Assembly: GCF_900167075.1 (NCBI RefSeq)
Contig: NZ_FUWH01000001.1
Location: 124,001-188,000, forward strand
Length of the DNA: 64,000 bases
From: Sediminibacterium ginsengisoli
GTDB lineage: Bacteria; Bacteroidota; Bacteroidia; Chitinophagales; Chitinophagaceae
Direction of reading: 5' to 3'
A model generated the notes under the pieces. It searched no databases, was not told where the DNA came from, and saw nothing but the letters and a program-made list of their open reading frames with translations. Shown here in pieces: positions 18,777-26,709 of this stretch (within the stretch, counting starts at the first letter, position 1; every line of letters starts with the position of its first letter). The position numbers and the translations under genes were made by a program.

Positions 18777-19652
18777 ATGTTATATTCAATGACAGGTTAC
18801 GGAAGAGCGGAACAAACGCTGGCCGACAAAACATTTCTCGTGGAAGTTCGTTCCCTGAACGGCAAACAGTTTGATCTCAGGCTCAATATTCCCGCCCTGC
18901 TCAAACCTTTCGAATTTGAAGTGCGCAATATGCTGAATGAAGGTCTTCAGCGCGGAAGTGTTGAATGCGGCATCACCATCAAGCAGAACGGAGGCTCAAA
19001 ACCGGTATCCATCAATACCGAGCTAGCAAAAGCCTATTACCAGCCGGTTGCAGAACTGGCGGATGAGCTGAAAGTGGAAAAAGGAGATATCCTCAGCACT
19101 ATTCTCAAACTTCCGGATGTGATCACACCGTCTACTGAAATGCTGAGCGATGAAGAATGGAATGCTTTTTCCAAAGTACTGAAAGAAGCCATCGCGCAGC
19201 TGAACGCACACCGCCGGGAAGAAGGAAAATCTCTCGAAGCGGATATCAGGCTGCGTCTTTCCAATATTGAAGCACAGCAGGCGCTGATCGCAGAACTCGA
19301 GCCGCAGCGTCGTATCAAGATCAAGGAAGGGCTGGTGAAAGTGCTGGAAGAAAATGTGGGCAAGGAAAATTACGACCCTAACCGTCTTGAACAGGAACTG
19401 ATCTATTACATTGAGAAGATCGATATCAGCGAAGAGCAGGTGCGCTTGAAGAACCACTGCGATTATTTCCGTGCGATCCTCGATGATAAGGAAACAGGTA
19501 AAGGCAAAAAACTGTCGTTCATCCTGCAGGAGTTCGGCAGGGAGATCAATACCACCGGTTCCAAAGCATACGATTCCCAGATACAGCAATGCGTGATCCT
19601 GATGAAGGATGAACTGGAAAAAGCCAAGGAACAGATCCTGAACGTACTGTAG
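18777..19652 (+). CDS. yicC: YicC/YloC family endoribonuclease
   Basis: A 291-residue cytosolic protein of the YicC family, recently shown in other bacteria to act as an endoribonuclease in RNA turnover. The family N-terminus MLYSMTGYGRAEQ and C-terminus with KGKKLSFILQEFGREINTTGSKA near 240-263 are both visible, and the length is standard. It is followed by the gldH operon promoter within 25 bases. Confidence 0.92.
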   Translation: MLYSMTGYGRAEQTLADKTFLVEVRSLNGKQFDLRLNIPALLKPFEFEVRNMLNEGLQRGSVECGITIKQNGGSKPVSINTELAKAYYQPVAELADELKVEKGDILSTILKLPDVITPSTEMLSDEEWNAFSKVLKEAIAQLNAHRREEGKSLEADIRLRLSNIEAQQALIAELEPQRRIKIKEGLVKVLEENVGKENYDPNRLEQELIYYIEKIDISEEQVRLKNHCDYFRAILDDKETGKGKKLSFILQEFGREINTTGSKAYDSQIQQCVILMKDELEKAKEQILNVL

Positions 19653-19676
19653 CTTCGCCCGGCATTGCATTATGCT

Positions 19677-19684
19677 TATCTTTG
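19677..19684 (+). promoter_or_regulatory. TAnnTTTG (-7) box for the gldH operon
   Basis: TATCTTTG, a perfect match to the Bacteroidota -7 consensus, 16 bases before the GTG used as the gldH start. It decides the gldH start, because the more upstream TTG codon falls inside this box. Confidence 0.6.
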
Positions 19685-19699
19685 CATAAACGACTATCA

Positions 19700-20164
19700 G
19701 TGAAAAAACTGTCCGTATTCATTCTTGTTCTTGTATTGCTCCAGGGCTGCGGTACGCTGGATGTGTATGAAAAAACGAAGACATTCCCTGCGCATGAATG
19801 GAAGGGCAGTGAAAAGATCACCTGCGAATTCGCTATTGAAGATACCGTTTCCACTTATCATATCTATACGGTGATCAGGCATGAGGATGCCTACCGCTTC
19901 AACAATATCTGGCTCAATGTAACCACTGTTGCGCCGGGAGATACCGCACGTACACAGCTTGTGAACGTTACGCTCGCCAATAATGAAAAAGGCTGGCTGG
20001 GAACCGGGATGGACGATGTGTTTGATCACAGGGTCCGCATTACGCAGCAGCCGGTGCATCTGAAAAAAGGCACCTACACATTTACACTCCAGCATGCCAT
20101 GCGTGAAGAGCCGCTGCAATATGTGCTGGCTGCGGGCATCCGTGTAGAAAAAGTGAAATTATGA
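19700..20164 (+). CDS. gldH: Gliding-motility lipoprotein GldH (GTG start)
   Basis: A 154-residue lipoprotein: VKKLSVFILVLVLLQGC gives a short signal peptide with the lipobox Cys at 17, followed by a GldH domain (YEKTKTFPAHEWKGSEKI, then FNNIWLNVTTVAPGDT). GldH is needed for gliding and for type IX secretion in Flavobacterium and is widespread in Bacteroidota. I choose GTG 19700 rather than TTG 19682, since the latter lies in the -7 box. Its stop overlaps the histidine kinase start by four bases, so motility or secretion and a two-component system are co-expressed. Confidence 0.88.
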   Translation: MKKLSVFILVLVLLQGCGTLDVYEKTKTFPAHEWKGSEKITCEFAIEDTVSTYHIYTVIRHEDAYRFNNIWLNVTTVAPGDTARTQLVNVTLANNEKGWLGTGMDDVFDHRVRITQQPVHLKKGTYTFTLQHAMREEPLQYVLAAGIRVEKVKL

Positions 20165-21138
20165 GCCTGCTGAAAAATAAAAGGCTGGCATTCGTTACCC
20201 TGATATACTGGCTTTTGCTGGCTTATATGGTGGCGGCACTGTTTTTCTGGTTCATTGAACTGGATAAGCAGAACCAGAATATCAGCAGCATCAAACTGCA
20301 GGAACTGAAGCACGATGATCCGTCGTATTACCCCAAAGCCGTTGCAATAGAAGAAGCTAAAAAACGCAAAACGGCTCAATATCTCGGCGAGGGAATGACC
20401 TTTCTGGCACTCCTGACCGTTGGGGCTATCTATGTTTTCAGGGCTACCCGCCGCCAGATCCGGTTTTCGCAGCAGCAGCAGAATTTCATGATGGCAGTTA
20501 CGCATGAACTGAAAACCCCCATTGCAGTAACAAGATTGAATCTCGAAACACTGCAGAAAAGAAAGCTGGATGAGGAAAAACAGCAAAAACTTATTGCCAA
20601 CACTTTACAGGAAGCAAACCGGCTGAACACGCTTTGTAACAATATCCTGCTGGCAGCGCAGCTGGAAGCAGGCGGTTATAATGCGGCACGCCAGGAAATA
20701 AACCTGAGCGATCTGATCGAAGGCTGTATAGACGGCTTCCAGGCACGTTTCCCGCAACAGCTTATTATTGAAGATATTATGCAGGGGATCTATATCCACG
20801 GAGAACAGCTGCTGCTGGAGATGCTCGTCAACAACCTGCTCGAGAATGCCCTGAAATACTCACCGAAGGAAACAACCATCACCGTGAGTCTTTACGAAGA
20901 AGACAGGCAGGTGCAGCTGCAGGTGGCCGACCAGGGTTATGGCATACCTGACGATGAAAAAGGAAAGATTTTTGATAAATTCTACCGCTCAGGAAACGAA
21001 AATACACGCAGTGCAAAAGGTACGGGATTGGGTTTGTACCTTTGCCGTAAAATAGTGGAAAGTCATAATGGCTACATTTCTGTGACAGATAACCACCCGC
21101 AAGGAAGTATTTTTGCCGTATTATTCCAGCCTGAATGA
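20161..21138 (+). CDS. Sensor histidine kinase
   Basis: A 325-residue membrane histidine kinase. Two membrane segments (about 9-31 and 76-95) frame a short extracytoplasmic loop of about 45 residues with no known sensor domain, and there is no obvious HAMP domain. The H-box is FMMAVTHELKTPIAVTRLN with phospho-acceptor His115; the N-box LLENALKYS, G1 DQGYGIPDDEKGKIFDKFYR and G2 GTGLGLYLCRKI are intact. It overlaps both gldH and the downstream response regulator by ATGA, giving a tightly coupled operon. Confidence 0.93.
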   Translation: MSLLKNKRLAFVTLIYWLLLAYMVAALFFWFIELDKQNQNISSIKLQELKHDDPSYYPKAVAIEEAKKRKTAQYLGEGMTFLALLTVGAIYVFRATRRQIRFSQQQQNFMMAVTHELKTPIAVTRLNLETLQKRKLDEEKQQKLIANTLQEANRLNTLCNNILLAAQLEAGGYNAARQEINLSDLIEGCIDGFQARFPQQLIIEDIMQGIYIHGEQLLLEMLVNNLLENALKYSPKETTITVSLYEEDRQVQLQVADQGYGIPDDEKGKIFDKFYRSGNENTRSAKGTGLGLYLCRKIVESHNGYISVTDNHPQGSIFAVLFQPE

Positions 21139-21845
21139 TGAAAGATAACAAAGCAAATATTTTGTTGGTAGAAGATGAAGAGAATCTTCATGAGACGCTG
21201 AAGCTGAACCTGGAAATGGAAGGCTATGAAGTTACTTCGGCCTTCGACGGTAGCGAAGCGCTTAAAAAAGTAAGCAACGAGTATTTTGATCTGATCATTA
21301 TGGATATCATGCTGCCCGAAATAGACGGTATCAGCGTAACGGAAAGTATCCGTGTCAATCATAATGAAGTGCCTATCCTGATCCTGAGCGCAAAGAACAG
21401 CGGAAGCGACAGGGTACTGGGCCTTAAAAAAGGGGCGGACGATTATCTCACCAAACCATTCAACCTCGAAGAGCTCCTGCTGCGTGTTGACAAGCTGATC
21501 GAGAAAAATAAAAAGCTGCAGGAAAAGGAAACCGTGGGTGACAGCTATGAATTCGGCAATAACCGCATCGATTTCAAAGCGCAGGATGCAATTACATGGA
21601 ACGGAGTACACGTAGAGCTCAGCAAAAAGGAAGCTATGCTGCTGAAGCTGCTGATCGAGAATAAAGGAGAAGTGGTTACACGCGAAAAGATCCTGCAGGT
21701 GGTTTGGGGTTACAATGTGTATCCTACCACCAGAACCATCGATAATTTCATCCTTAGTTTCCGTAAATATTTTGAAGAAGACAGCCGTAACCCGCGCTAT
21801 TTTCATTCGGTAAGGGGCGTGGGCTATAAATACCTTGAACCATAA
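21135..21845 (+). CDS. OmpR-family response regulator
   Basis: A 236-residue response regulator. The receiver domain has the acidic pair VEDEE at 12-16, phospho-acceptor Asp57 in IMDIMLPEIDG, and Lys in LTKPF near 109. The C-terminal OmpR/PhoB winged helix contains LSKKEAMLLKLLIENKGEVVTRE and the TRTIDNFILSFRKYFE recognition region. It is the cognate partner of the adjacent kinase. The pair resembles the RprXY-like systems of Bacteroidota, but the signal is unknown. Confidence 0.94.
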   Translation: MMKDNKANILLVEDEENLHETLKLNLEMEGYEVTSAFDGSEALKKVSNEYFDLIIMDIMLPEIDGISVTESIRVNHNEVPILILSAKNSGSDRVLGLKKGADDYLTKPFNLEELLLRVDKLIEKNKKLQEKETVGDSYEFGNNRIDFKAQDAITWNGVHVELSKKEAMLLKLLIENKGEVVTREKILQVVWGYNVYPTTRTIDNFILSFRKYFEEDSRNPRYFHSVRGVGYKYLEP

Positions 21846-21884
21846 GATCCGTAACGGAACGCATAGCCGGTAAAATACAGCCGG

Positions 21885-21923
21885 AGAAAACCAGCAGATA
21901 CATCGGATCTGTTGGTTTTTTTA
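21885..21923 (+). terminator. Rho-independent terminator of the gldH-HK-RR operon
   Basis: An 11-bp stem (AACCAGCAGAT with ATCTGTTGGTT, one G-T pair) followed by seven T residues, about 45 bases after the response-regulator stop. Confidence 0.88.
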
Positions 21924-21997
21924 TGATCCGGATGATTGATTTGCACAGCCACAATTTTTTGTTGTGATCTGCGTTATCTAGCTACAAAAAAGCAACC

Positions 21998-23131
21998 ATG
22001 TCACTGCAAACGATCATAGATTTTTTAGAGCCTGTAAATATTGCACAATTATCAGATGACGAAGGATTCCGGGATACGCAACTGGGAAAACATATTGCAG
22101 TGTACGAAGCGGAATTTCCTGATATCAGCAATGCCGATATGGTACTGGTAGGCTGCGGCGAAATGCGCGGTGCCGGTATCCAGTATACAAGTACCGGATC
22201 TCCCGATGCCATCAGAGCTGAATATTATAAGCTGTTCCACTGGCATACCGCTGTAAATGTTGCGGATGTCGGAAATGTGAAATGCGGTGCCACCCTTCAG
22301 GATAGTTATGCGGCATTGAGAATGGTGGTCAGCGAACTGGTATCAGCCGGCAAAAAGGTAGTGATCCTTGGCGGCAGCCACGATGTTACAACTGCGCAGT
22401 ATGAAGCATATGGCGCTTTGGACAGGATCATCGATATCGCCTGCGTGGATGCACGGATCGACCTGGATATGGACAGCGTTCTGCCCGCAGATAATTTCCT
22501 GGTAGAACTTTTTACAGGCATGCCCAATCACCTGAAACATTACAGCCATATAGGATTCCAGAGTTATTTCATGCATCCGCATATGCTGGAAACCATTGAT
22601 AAACTTCGCTTCGATTGCTTCCGTGTAGGAAAAGTAAAAGAGCATATTGAAGAAATGGAACCCGCTATCCGCAACAGCAACATGTTCAGTTTTGATATTG
22701 CCGCAATACAGCATTCACATGCACCGGCCAACCGTCTCACGCCAAACGGTTTCAACGGCGAAGAAGCCTGTACCCTGATGCAATATGCGGGAATGAGCCA
22801 CGACTGCAGCAGTGTAGGCATCTACGGTTATATCCAGGCCCAGGATGAACATGCGCTCACAGCCAAACAGATCTCGCATATGTTATGGTACCTGATGGAT
22901 GGCATTCACAAAGGCAAACAGGAAGCACCCCTCAGCGAACGCAATGCGTTCAATGAATTTACAATGGCTTTTGCAGAAGTGGAAACCACTTTCCTGCAGA
23001 GCAAACGTACCGGCCGCTGGTGGATGCAGCTCCACGATGGTAAATATGCAGCCTGTAGCTATAAAGATTATCTCACCGCCTGCAATAACGATATCCCCGA
23101 ACGCTGGATGCGGGCGCTGGAAAGAAACTGA
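21998..23131 (+). CDS. Arginase/formimidoylglutamase-fold protein with altered metal site
   Basis: A 377-residue member of the arginase/agmatinase/formimidoylglutamase fold. The first metal motif is intact (GGSHDVT, His128), but the second is DARID (Asp151, Arg153, Asp155) where DAHFD is standard, and the third is SFDIAAI (Asp233, Ala235) where SFDID is standard. Thus two of the six usual manganese ligands are replaced. It is likely annotated as formimidoylglutamase in relatives, yet hydrolase activity is doubtful; a non-catalytic or mono-metal role is possible. It is a single-gene unit. Confidence 0.8.
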   Translation: MSLQTIIDFLEPVNIAQLSDDEGFRDTQLGKHIAVYEAEFPDISNADMVLVGCGEMRGAGIQYTSTGSPDAIRAEYYKLFHWHTAVNVADVGNVKCGATLQDSYAALRMVVSELVSAGKKVVILGGSHDVTTAQYEAYGALDRIIDIACVDARIDLDMDSVLPADNFLVELFTGMPNHLKHYSHIGFQSYFMHPHMLETIDKLRFDCFRVGKVKEHIEEMEPAIRNSNMFSFDIAAIQHSHAPANRLTPNGFNGEEACTLMQYAGMSHDCSSVGIYGYIQAQDEHALTAKQISHMLWYLMDGIHKGKQEAPLSERNAFNEFTMAFAEVETTFLQSKRTGRWWMQLHDGKYAACSYKDYLTACNNDIPERWMRALERN

Positions 23132-23154
23132 TCGCGAGTTGTGTTTTCTTTAAA

Positions 23155-23190
23155 TAAGAAAGCTCCCTGGTAACACCTGGGAGCTTTCTG
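23155..23190. terminator. Hairpin between convergent arginase-fold and M13 peptidase genes
   Basis: An 11-bp stem (AGAAAGCTCCC with GGGAGCTTTCT) with a loop of 11 bases; no long T-run on either strand. Position between two convergent stops suggests a bidirectional terminator. Confidence 0.65.
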
Positions 23191-23215
23191 CTGAATATAG
23201 GTTGGTCCGGTATAA

Positions 23216-25249
23216 TTACCAGATCCTTGTACGCTGTTCTTTTGGCTTGTACATTTTGTCGCCCGGCTTCACATTGAATGCATCATACCATGCATCGATA
23301 TTGGTTACAGGTGCATTTGCCCTGTGAATGCCCGGAGAATGCGGATCGGTAAGGATCAGCTGTGCCTGGGTTTCCGGCACTGCATTATTACGCCAAACCT
23401 GTGCCCAGTTAATGAAGAAACGCTGTGCCGGTGTAAGACCATCTATCAGTTTTCCTTTTTTGAACTCTTCGGTTTTGGTATAAGCTTCGTATGCAATGCT
23501 AAGACCACCCAGATCAGCCAGGTTCTCACCCAGTGTCAGTTTGCCATTTACATGGATCGTGTCAAGCACGGTGAGCGCGTTGTACTGGTTTACAACTTCA
23601 TCAGCCTTGGCTTTGAATTTATCTGCATCTTCTTTGGTCCACCAGTCTTTCAGGTTGCCATCCGCCGCAAACTGGCGGCCCTGGTCATCGAAACCATGTG
23701 TCATTTCATGACCGATCACCGCACCGATACCGCCATAGTTCACCGCATCATCCGCACCAAAATCGAAGAACGGAGCCTGCAGGATGCCGGCCGGGAAGGT
23801 AAGATCGTTGTTGGACGGGCTATAAGATGCGTTGATCGTTGGAGGTGTCATGCCCATTTCAGTTCTGTCAACGGGCTTGCCCATTCTGTTCACCATATTG
23901 TTATAAGACCAGATACTGGCGCTGCGCAGGTTGCCGATATAATCGGTACGTGATGCTACTACTCCTTCATAGGTTTTCCATTTGTCCGGATAAGCGATCT
24001 TTTTGGCAAAGGCATTCAGTTTTTCAAGCGCTCTTGTTTTGGTTTCATCGCTCATCCAGTCGAGCCGCTTGATACGTTCTCCGAATGTGGCCTGTAAATT
24101 ATTAACCAGTTCCAGCATCCGCACTTTCGCTTCCGGTTTGAAATATTTTTCTACATAGATCTCTCCCACCAGGTCGCCAAGCATACGGTCTATCTGACCA
24201 CTTAATCGCTGCCAGCGCGGTGTTTGTTCTTTCTGGCCGGTCAGTACTTTGTTGAATGCAAAATCCTGATTTACAAAAGCGCTGCTGAGGTTTGGTGCCG
24301 CGCTCCTGATCACATTCCAGCGGAGATAGCTTTTCCAGTCGTTCAGGGAAACACTTCCCAGCATTCCGTTCACTGTTTTCAGAAATGAAGGATTGCCCAC
24401 CAGCACGCTGTCTACACCTTTCACTTTCATCAGGCCGAACATATCGGTCCAGTTGATAGCTGGTGTAAGCGTGTTAAGTCCTGCTACTGAAAACTTGTTA
24501 TAGGTTTTATATGGATCACGCATCTCAACCCGGCTGTATTGTGCTCTCGCCAGTTCGGTTTCGATCTGTAATACGCTGGCGGCGCTTTTCTCTGCAGTTG
24601 CTGCATCTTCACCTACCAGGGTAAACATTTTTTTAAGGTGCTCTTTGTACGCGTTGCGGATGGTGGTGCTGCGCGTATCATCCTTCAGGTAATAATCCCT
24701 GTCGGGCAGTGTTGTGCCGCCCTGGCTCACCGAAGGAATATATACTGTTACGTTTTTACGGTCTGGTCCTACGCCCATGCCGAATAAAGCGCTGCCCATG
24801 CCGTTGGTACGAAGTGTTGCTACTTCATACAGGAAGCTTTTGATATCGGCGAGTGCAGAGATCCTGTTGAGGTCGGCGCTGATTGGCGTAAATCCTTTTT
24901 TCTCTATACCGATGCTGTCCATACCACTTGCATAAAAATCGCCGATGATCTGTGTTTTACGGTCGCGGGAAGTGTTTTTAGCCGCATCTTCCAGCAATGT
25001 CTGCAGGCGTTTGGAACTTTCTTCACGTAATACATCAAAGCTGCCCCAGCGTGTTTTGGATCCGGGTACAGGGTTTTTCTTCAGCCATTCGCCGTTGGCA
25101 TATACATAAAAATTGTCGCCGGGCTTTACAGACGGCTGCATATTGCTCTTGTCAATATACTTTGTTTTCGTGGTCTGTGCATCGGCAGCGCCGCCGCAAA
25201 GCAGCACGGCAGCCAGGGCAAGCCATTGAGGATGTTGTTTTATTTTCAT
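23216..25249 (-). CDS. M13 family zinc metalloendopeptidase (neprilysin/PepO-like)
   Basis: A 677-residue exported metallopeptidase. I start at ATG 25249 (MKIKQHPQWLALAAVLLCGGAADAQ), which gives a proper signal peptide; the 23 residues that can be added upstream are not signal-like. The zinc motif GHEMTHGFDDQGRQF lies near residue 511 and the third ligand in GENLADLGG near 572; a C-terminal substrate block NAPVTNIDAWYDAFNV and terminal RIW are typical of M13. It probably degrades peptides in the periplasm. Divergent from the PBP4-like gene. Confidence 0.93.
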   Translation of the reverse strand: MKIKQHPQWLALAAVLLCGGAADAQTTKTKYIDKSNMQPSVKPGDNFYVYANGEWLKKNPVPGSKTRWGSFDVLREESSKRLQTLLEDAAKNTSRDRKTQIIGDFYASGMDSIGIEKKGFTPISADLNRISALADIKSFLYEVATLRTNGMGSALFGMGVGPDRKNVTVYIPSVSQGGTTLPDRDYYLKDDTRSTTIRNAYKEHLKKMFTLVGEDAATAEKSAASVLQIETELARAQYSRVEMRDPYKTYNKFSVAGLNTLTPAINWTDMFGLMKVKGVDSVLVGNPSFLKTVNGMLGSVSLNDWKSYLRWNVIRSAAPNLSSAFVNQDFAFNKVLTGQKEQTPRWQRLSGQIDRMLGDLVGEIYVEKYFKPEAKVRMLELVNNLQATFGERIKRLDWMSDETKTRALEKLNAFAKKIAYPDKWKTYEGVVASRTDYIGNLRSASIWSYNNMVNRMGKPVDRTEMGMTPPTINASYSPSNNDLTFPAGILQAPFFDFGADDAVNYGGIGAVIGHEMTHGFDDQGRQFAADGNLKDWWTKEDADKFKAKADEVVNQYNALTVLDTIHVNGKLTLGENLADLGGLSIAYEAYTKTEEFKKGKLIDGLTPAQRFFINWAQVWRNNAVPETQAQLILTDPHSPGIHRANAPVTNIDAWYDAFNVKPGDKMYKPKEQRTRIW

Positions 25250-25382
25250 GGTCGTTTTTTTCAGGATGCCTAAATTAATCTTTTTGAGGAGAAGAAGGAA
25301 GCAAAATTGATGAAGCACGGTCCTGAGTATGCGAAGTCATTTATTTGCTGTAAACTTGCCGATCCTGTTTAAAAACAACACC

Positions 25383-26705
25383 ATGAAAAATGCCCGGACC
25401 GGCTGGCTGGCAGCTGCCATGTTTGTAATCAGTTCCTGTAGTGTTCAAAAGAAGCTGGAACGCCAGGCGAAAGCCGATATTTTCAGTAAGCCCGAGCTGT
25501 CAACGGCGCATGTGGGCATCAGCATTTATGATCCCGCACAGAAAAAATTCATTTACGATCACCAGGGCAATAAATATTTTGTTCCCGCCAGCAATACCAA
25601 GATCGCTACTGTTTATGTTGCCATGAAATACCTGGGTGATAGTCTTCCGGCACTGAAAGTAATGGAATATGAAGACCGCCTTGTACTGACGCCAACCGGC
25701 GACCCTACCTTGCTGCATCCGGATTATCCCATCCAGCCTGTGGTGAAAGCCCTGGCCGCAAGTTCCAAAGCCTTATGGAATAATGAACGCAACTGGCGGG
25801 AAAAGGCTTTCGGACTGGGCTGGTCCTGGAGCGATTATAATTCAGATTACATGGCCGAACGAAGTGCACTTCCGATCTATGGCAACGTGATCCGTTTTTC
25901 AGGAACAAAAGACAAGCTTTCCTACAGCCCGTCAACGATCAGCAAAGCGAAGATAGCCACGTCTCCCAAAGATGATGACGGCAGGTTTATCAGTGATGTC
26001 CGCCGCGATTATTATTCGAATAACTTTTCTGTACAGGCTGAAGGAAAAACAGCAAAAACAATTGATGTGCCTTTTATTACATCGCAGGAAACTTCTTTTG
26101 CATTGTTATCAGATACGATCCACAAAAAGATCAGCAGCCTGGGTGCAAAAACACCGGAAACAGCAGGACTTATCCGCCGTTATACCATCTATTCCCGGCC
26201 AACTGATTCCATGCTGAAACCGATGATGCACAGGAGCGATAATTTTTTTGCAGAGCAAAGTCTGTTAATGGTGAGCAACGTGAAACTGGGAAGTATGAAC
26301 GATGCGGCGATCATCGATACCCTGTTAAAGACCGATTACAGCGACCTGCCGCAGAAGCCGCGCTGGGTAGACGGCAGCGGGTTAAGCCGGTACAATCTTT
26401 TCACACCGCAGGATTTTGTAACGATCCTCATGAAAATAAAGAACGAGTTTGAATGGAACAGGATCACTGATATTTTCGCCACCGGCGGAACAGGTACACT
26501 TGGTAGCTTTTACAAGGAGCTTAAAGGGAAACTCTATGCCAAGACCGGCACATTGAGCGGCCAGGTGGCATTGAGTGGTTACCTGATCACGAAGAAAAAC
26601 AATACGCTTGTCTTTTCTGTGCTCGTCAACAATCACCAGACAACCGCTTCTGCCGTGCGTAAAGCAGTTGAAAGTTTCCTGATGAAGATTTACGAAACGA
26701 GGTAA
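25383..26705 (+). CDS. dacB: D-alanyl-D-alanine carboxypeptidase/endopeptidase, PBP4 type
   Basis: A 440-residue class C penicillin-binding protein. The start at ATG 25383 gives a lipoprotein signal (AAMFVISSCS); the frame is open further upstream but without signal-like sequence. Active-site motifs: S70-N-T-K73 in PASNTKIATV, S285-D-N287 in HRSDNFFAEQ, and K387-T-G in YAKTGTLSG. PBP4 enzymes trim peptidoglycan stem peptides and cross-links in the periplasm. Expected tripartite insertion between the first and second motif is present (about 170 residues). Confidence 0.9.
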   Translation: MKNARTGWLAAAMFVISSCSVQKKLERQAKADIFSKPELSTAHVGISIYDPAQKKFIYDHQGNKYFVPASNTKIATVYVAMKYLGDSLPALKVMEYEDRLVLTPTGDPTLLHPDYPIQPVVKALAASSKALWNNERNWREKAFGLGWSWSDYNSDYMAERSALPIYGNVIRFSGTKDKLSYSPSTISKAKIATSPKDDDGRFISDVRRDYYSNNFSVQAEGKTAKTIDVPFITSQETSFALLSDTIHKKISSLGAKTPETAGLIRRYTIYSRPTDSMLKPMMHRSDNFFAEQSLLMVSNVKLGSMNDAAIIDTLLKTDYSDLPQKPRWVDGSGLSRYNLFTPQDFVTILMKIKNEFEWNRITDIFATGGTGTLGSFYKELKGKLYAKTGTLSGQVALSGYLITKKNNTLVFSVLVNNHQTTASAVRKAVESFLMKIYETR

Positions 26706-26709
26706 GGAT

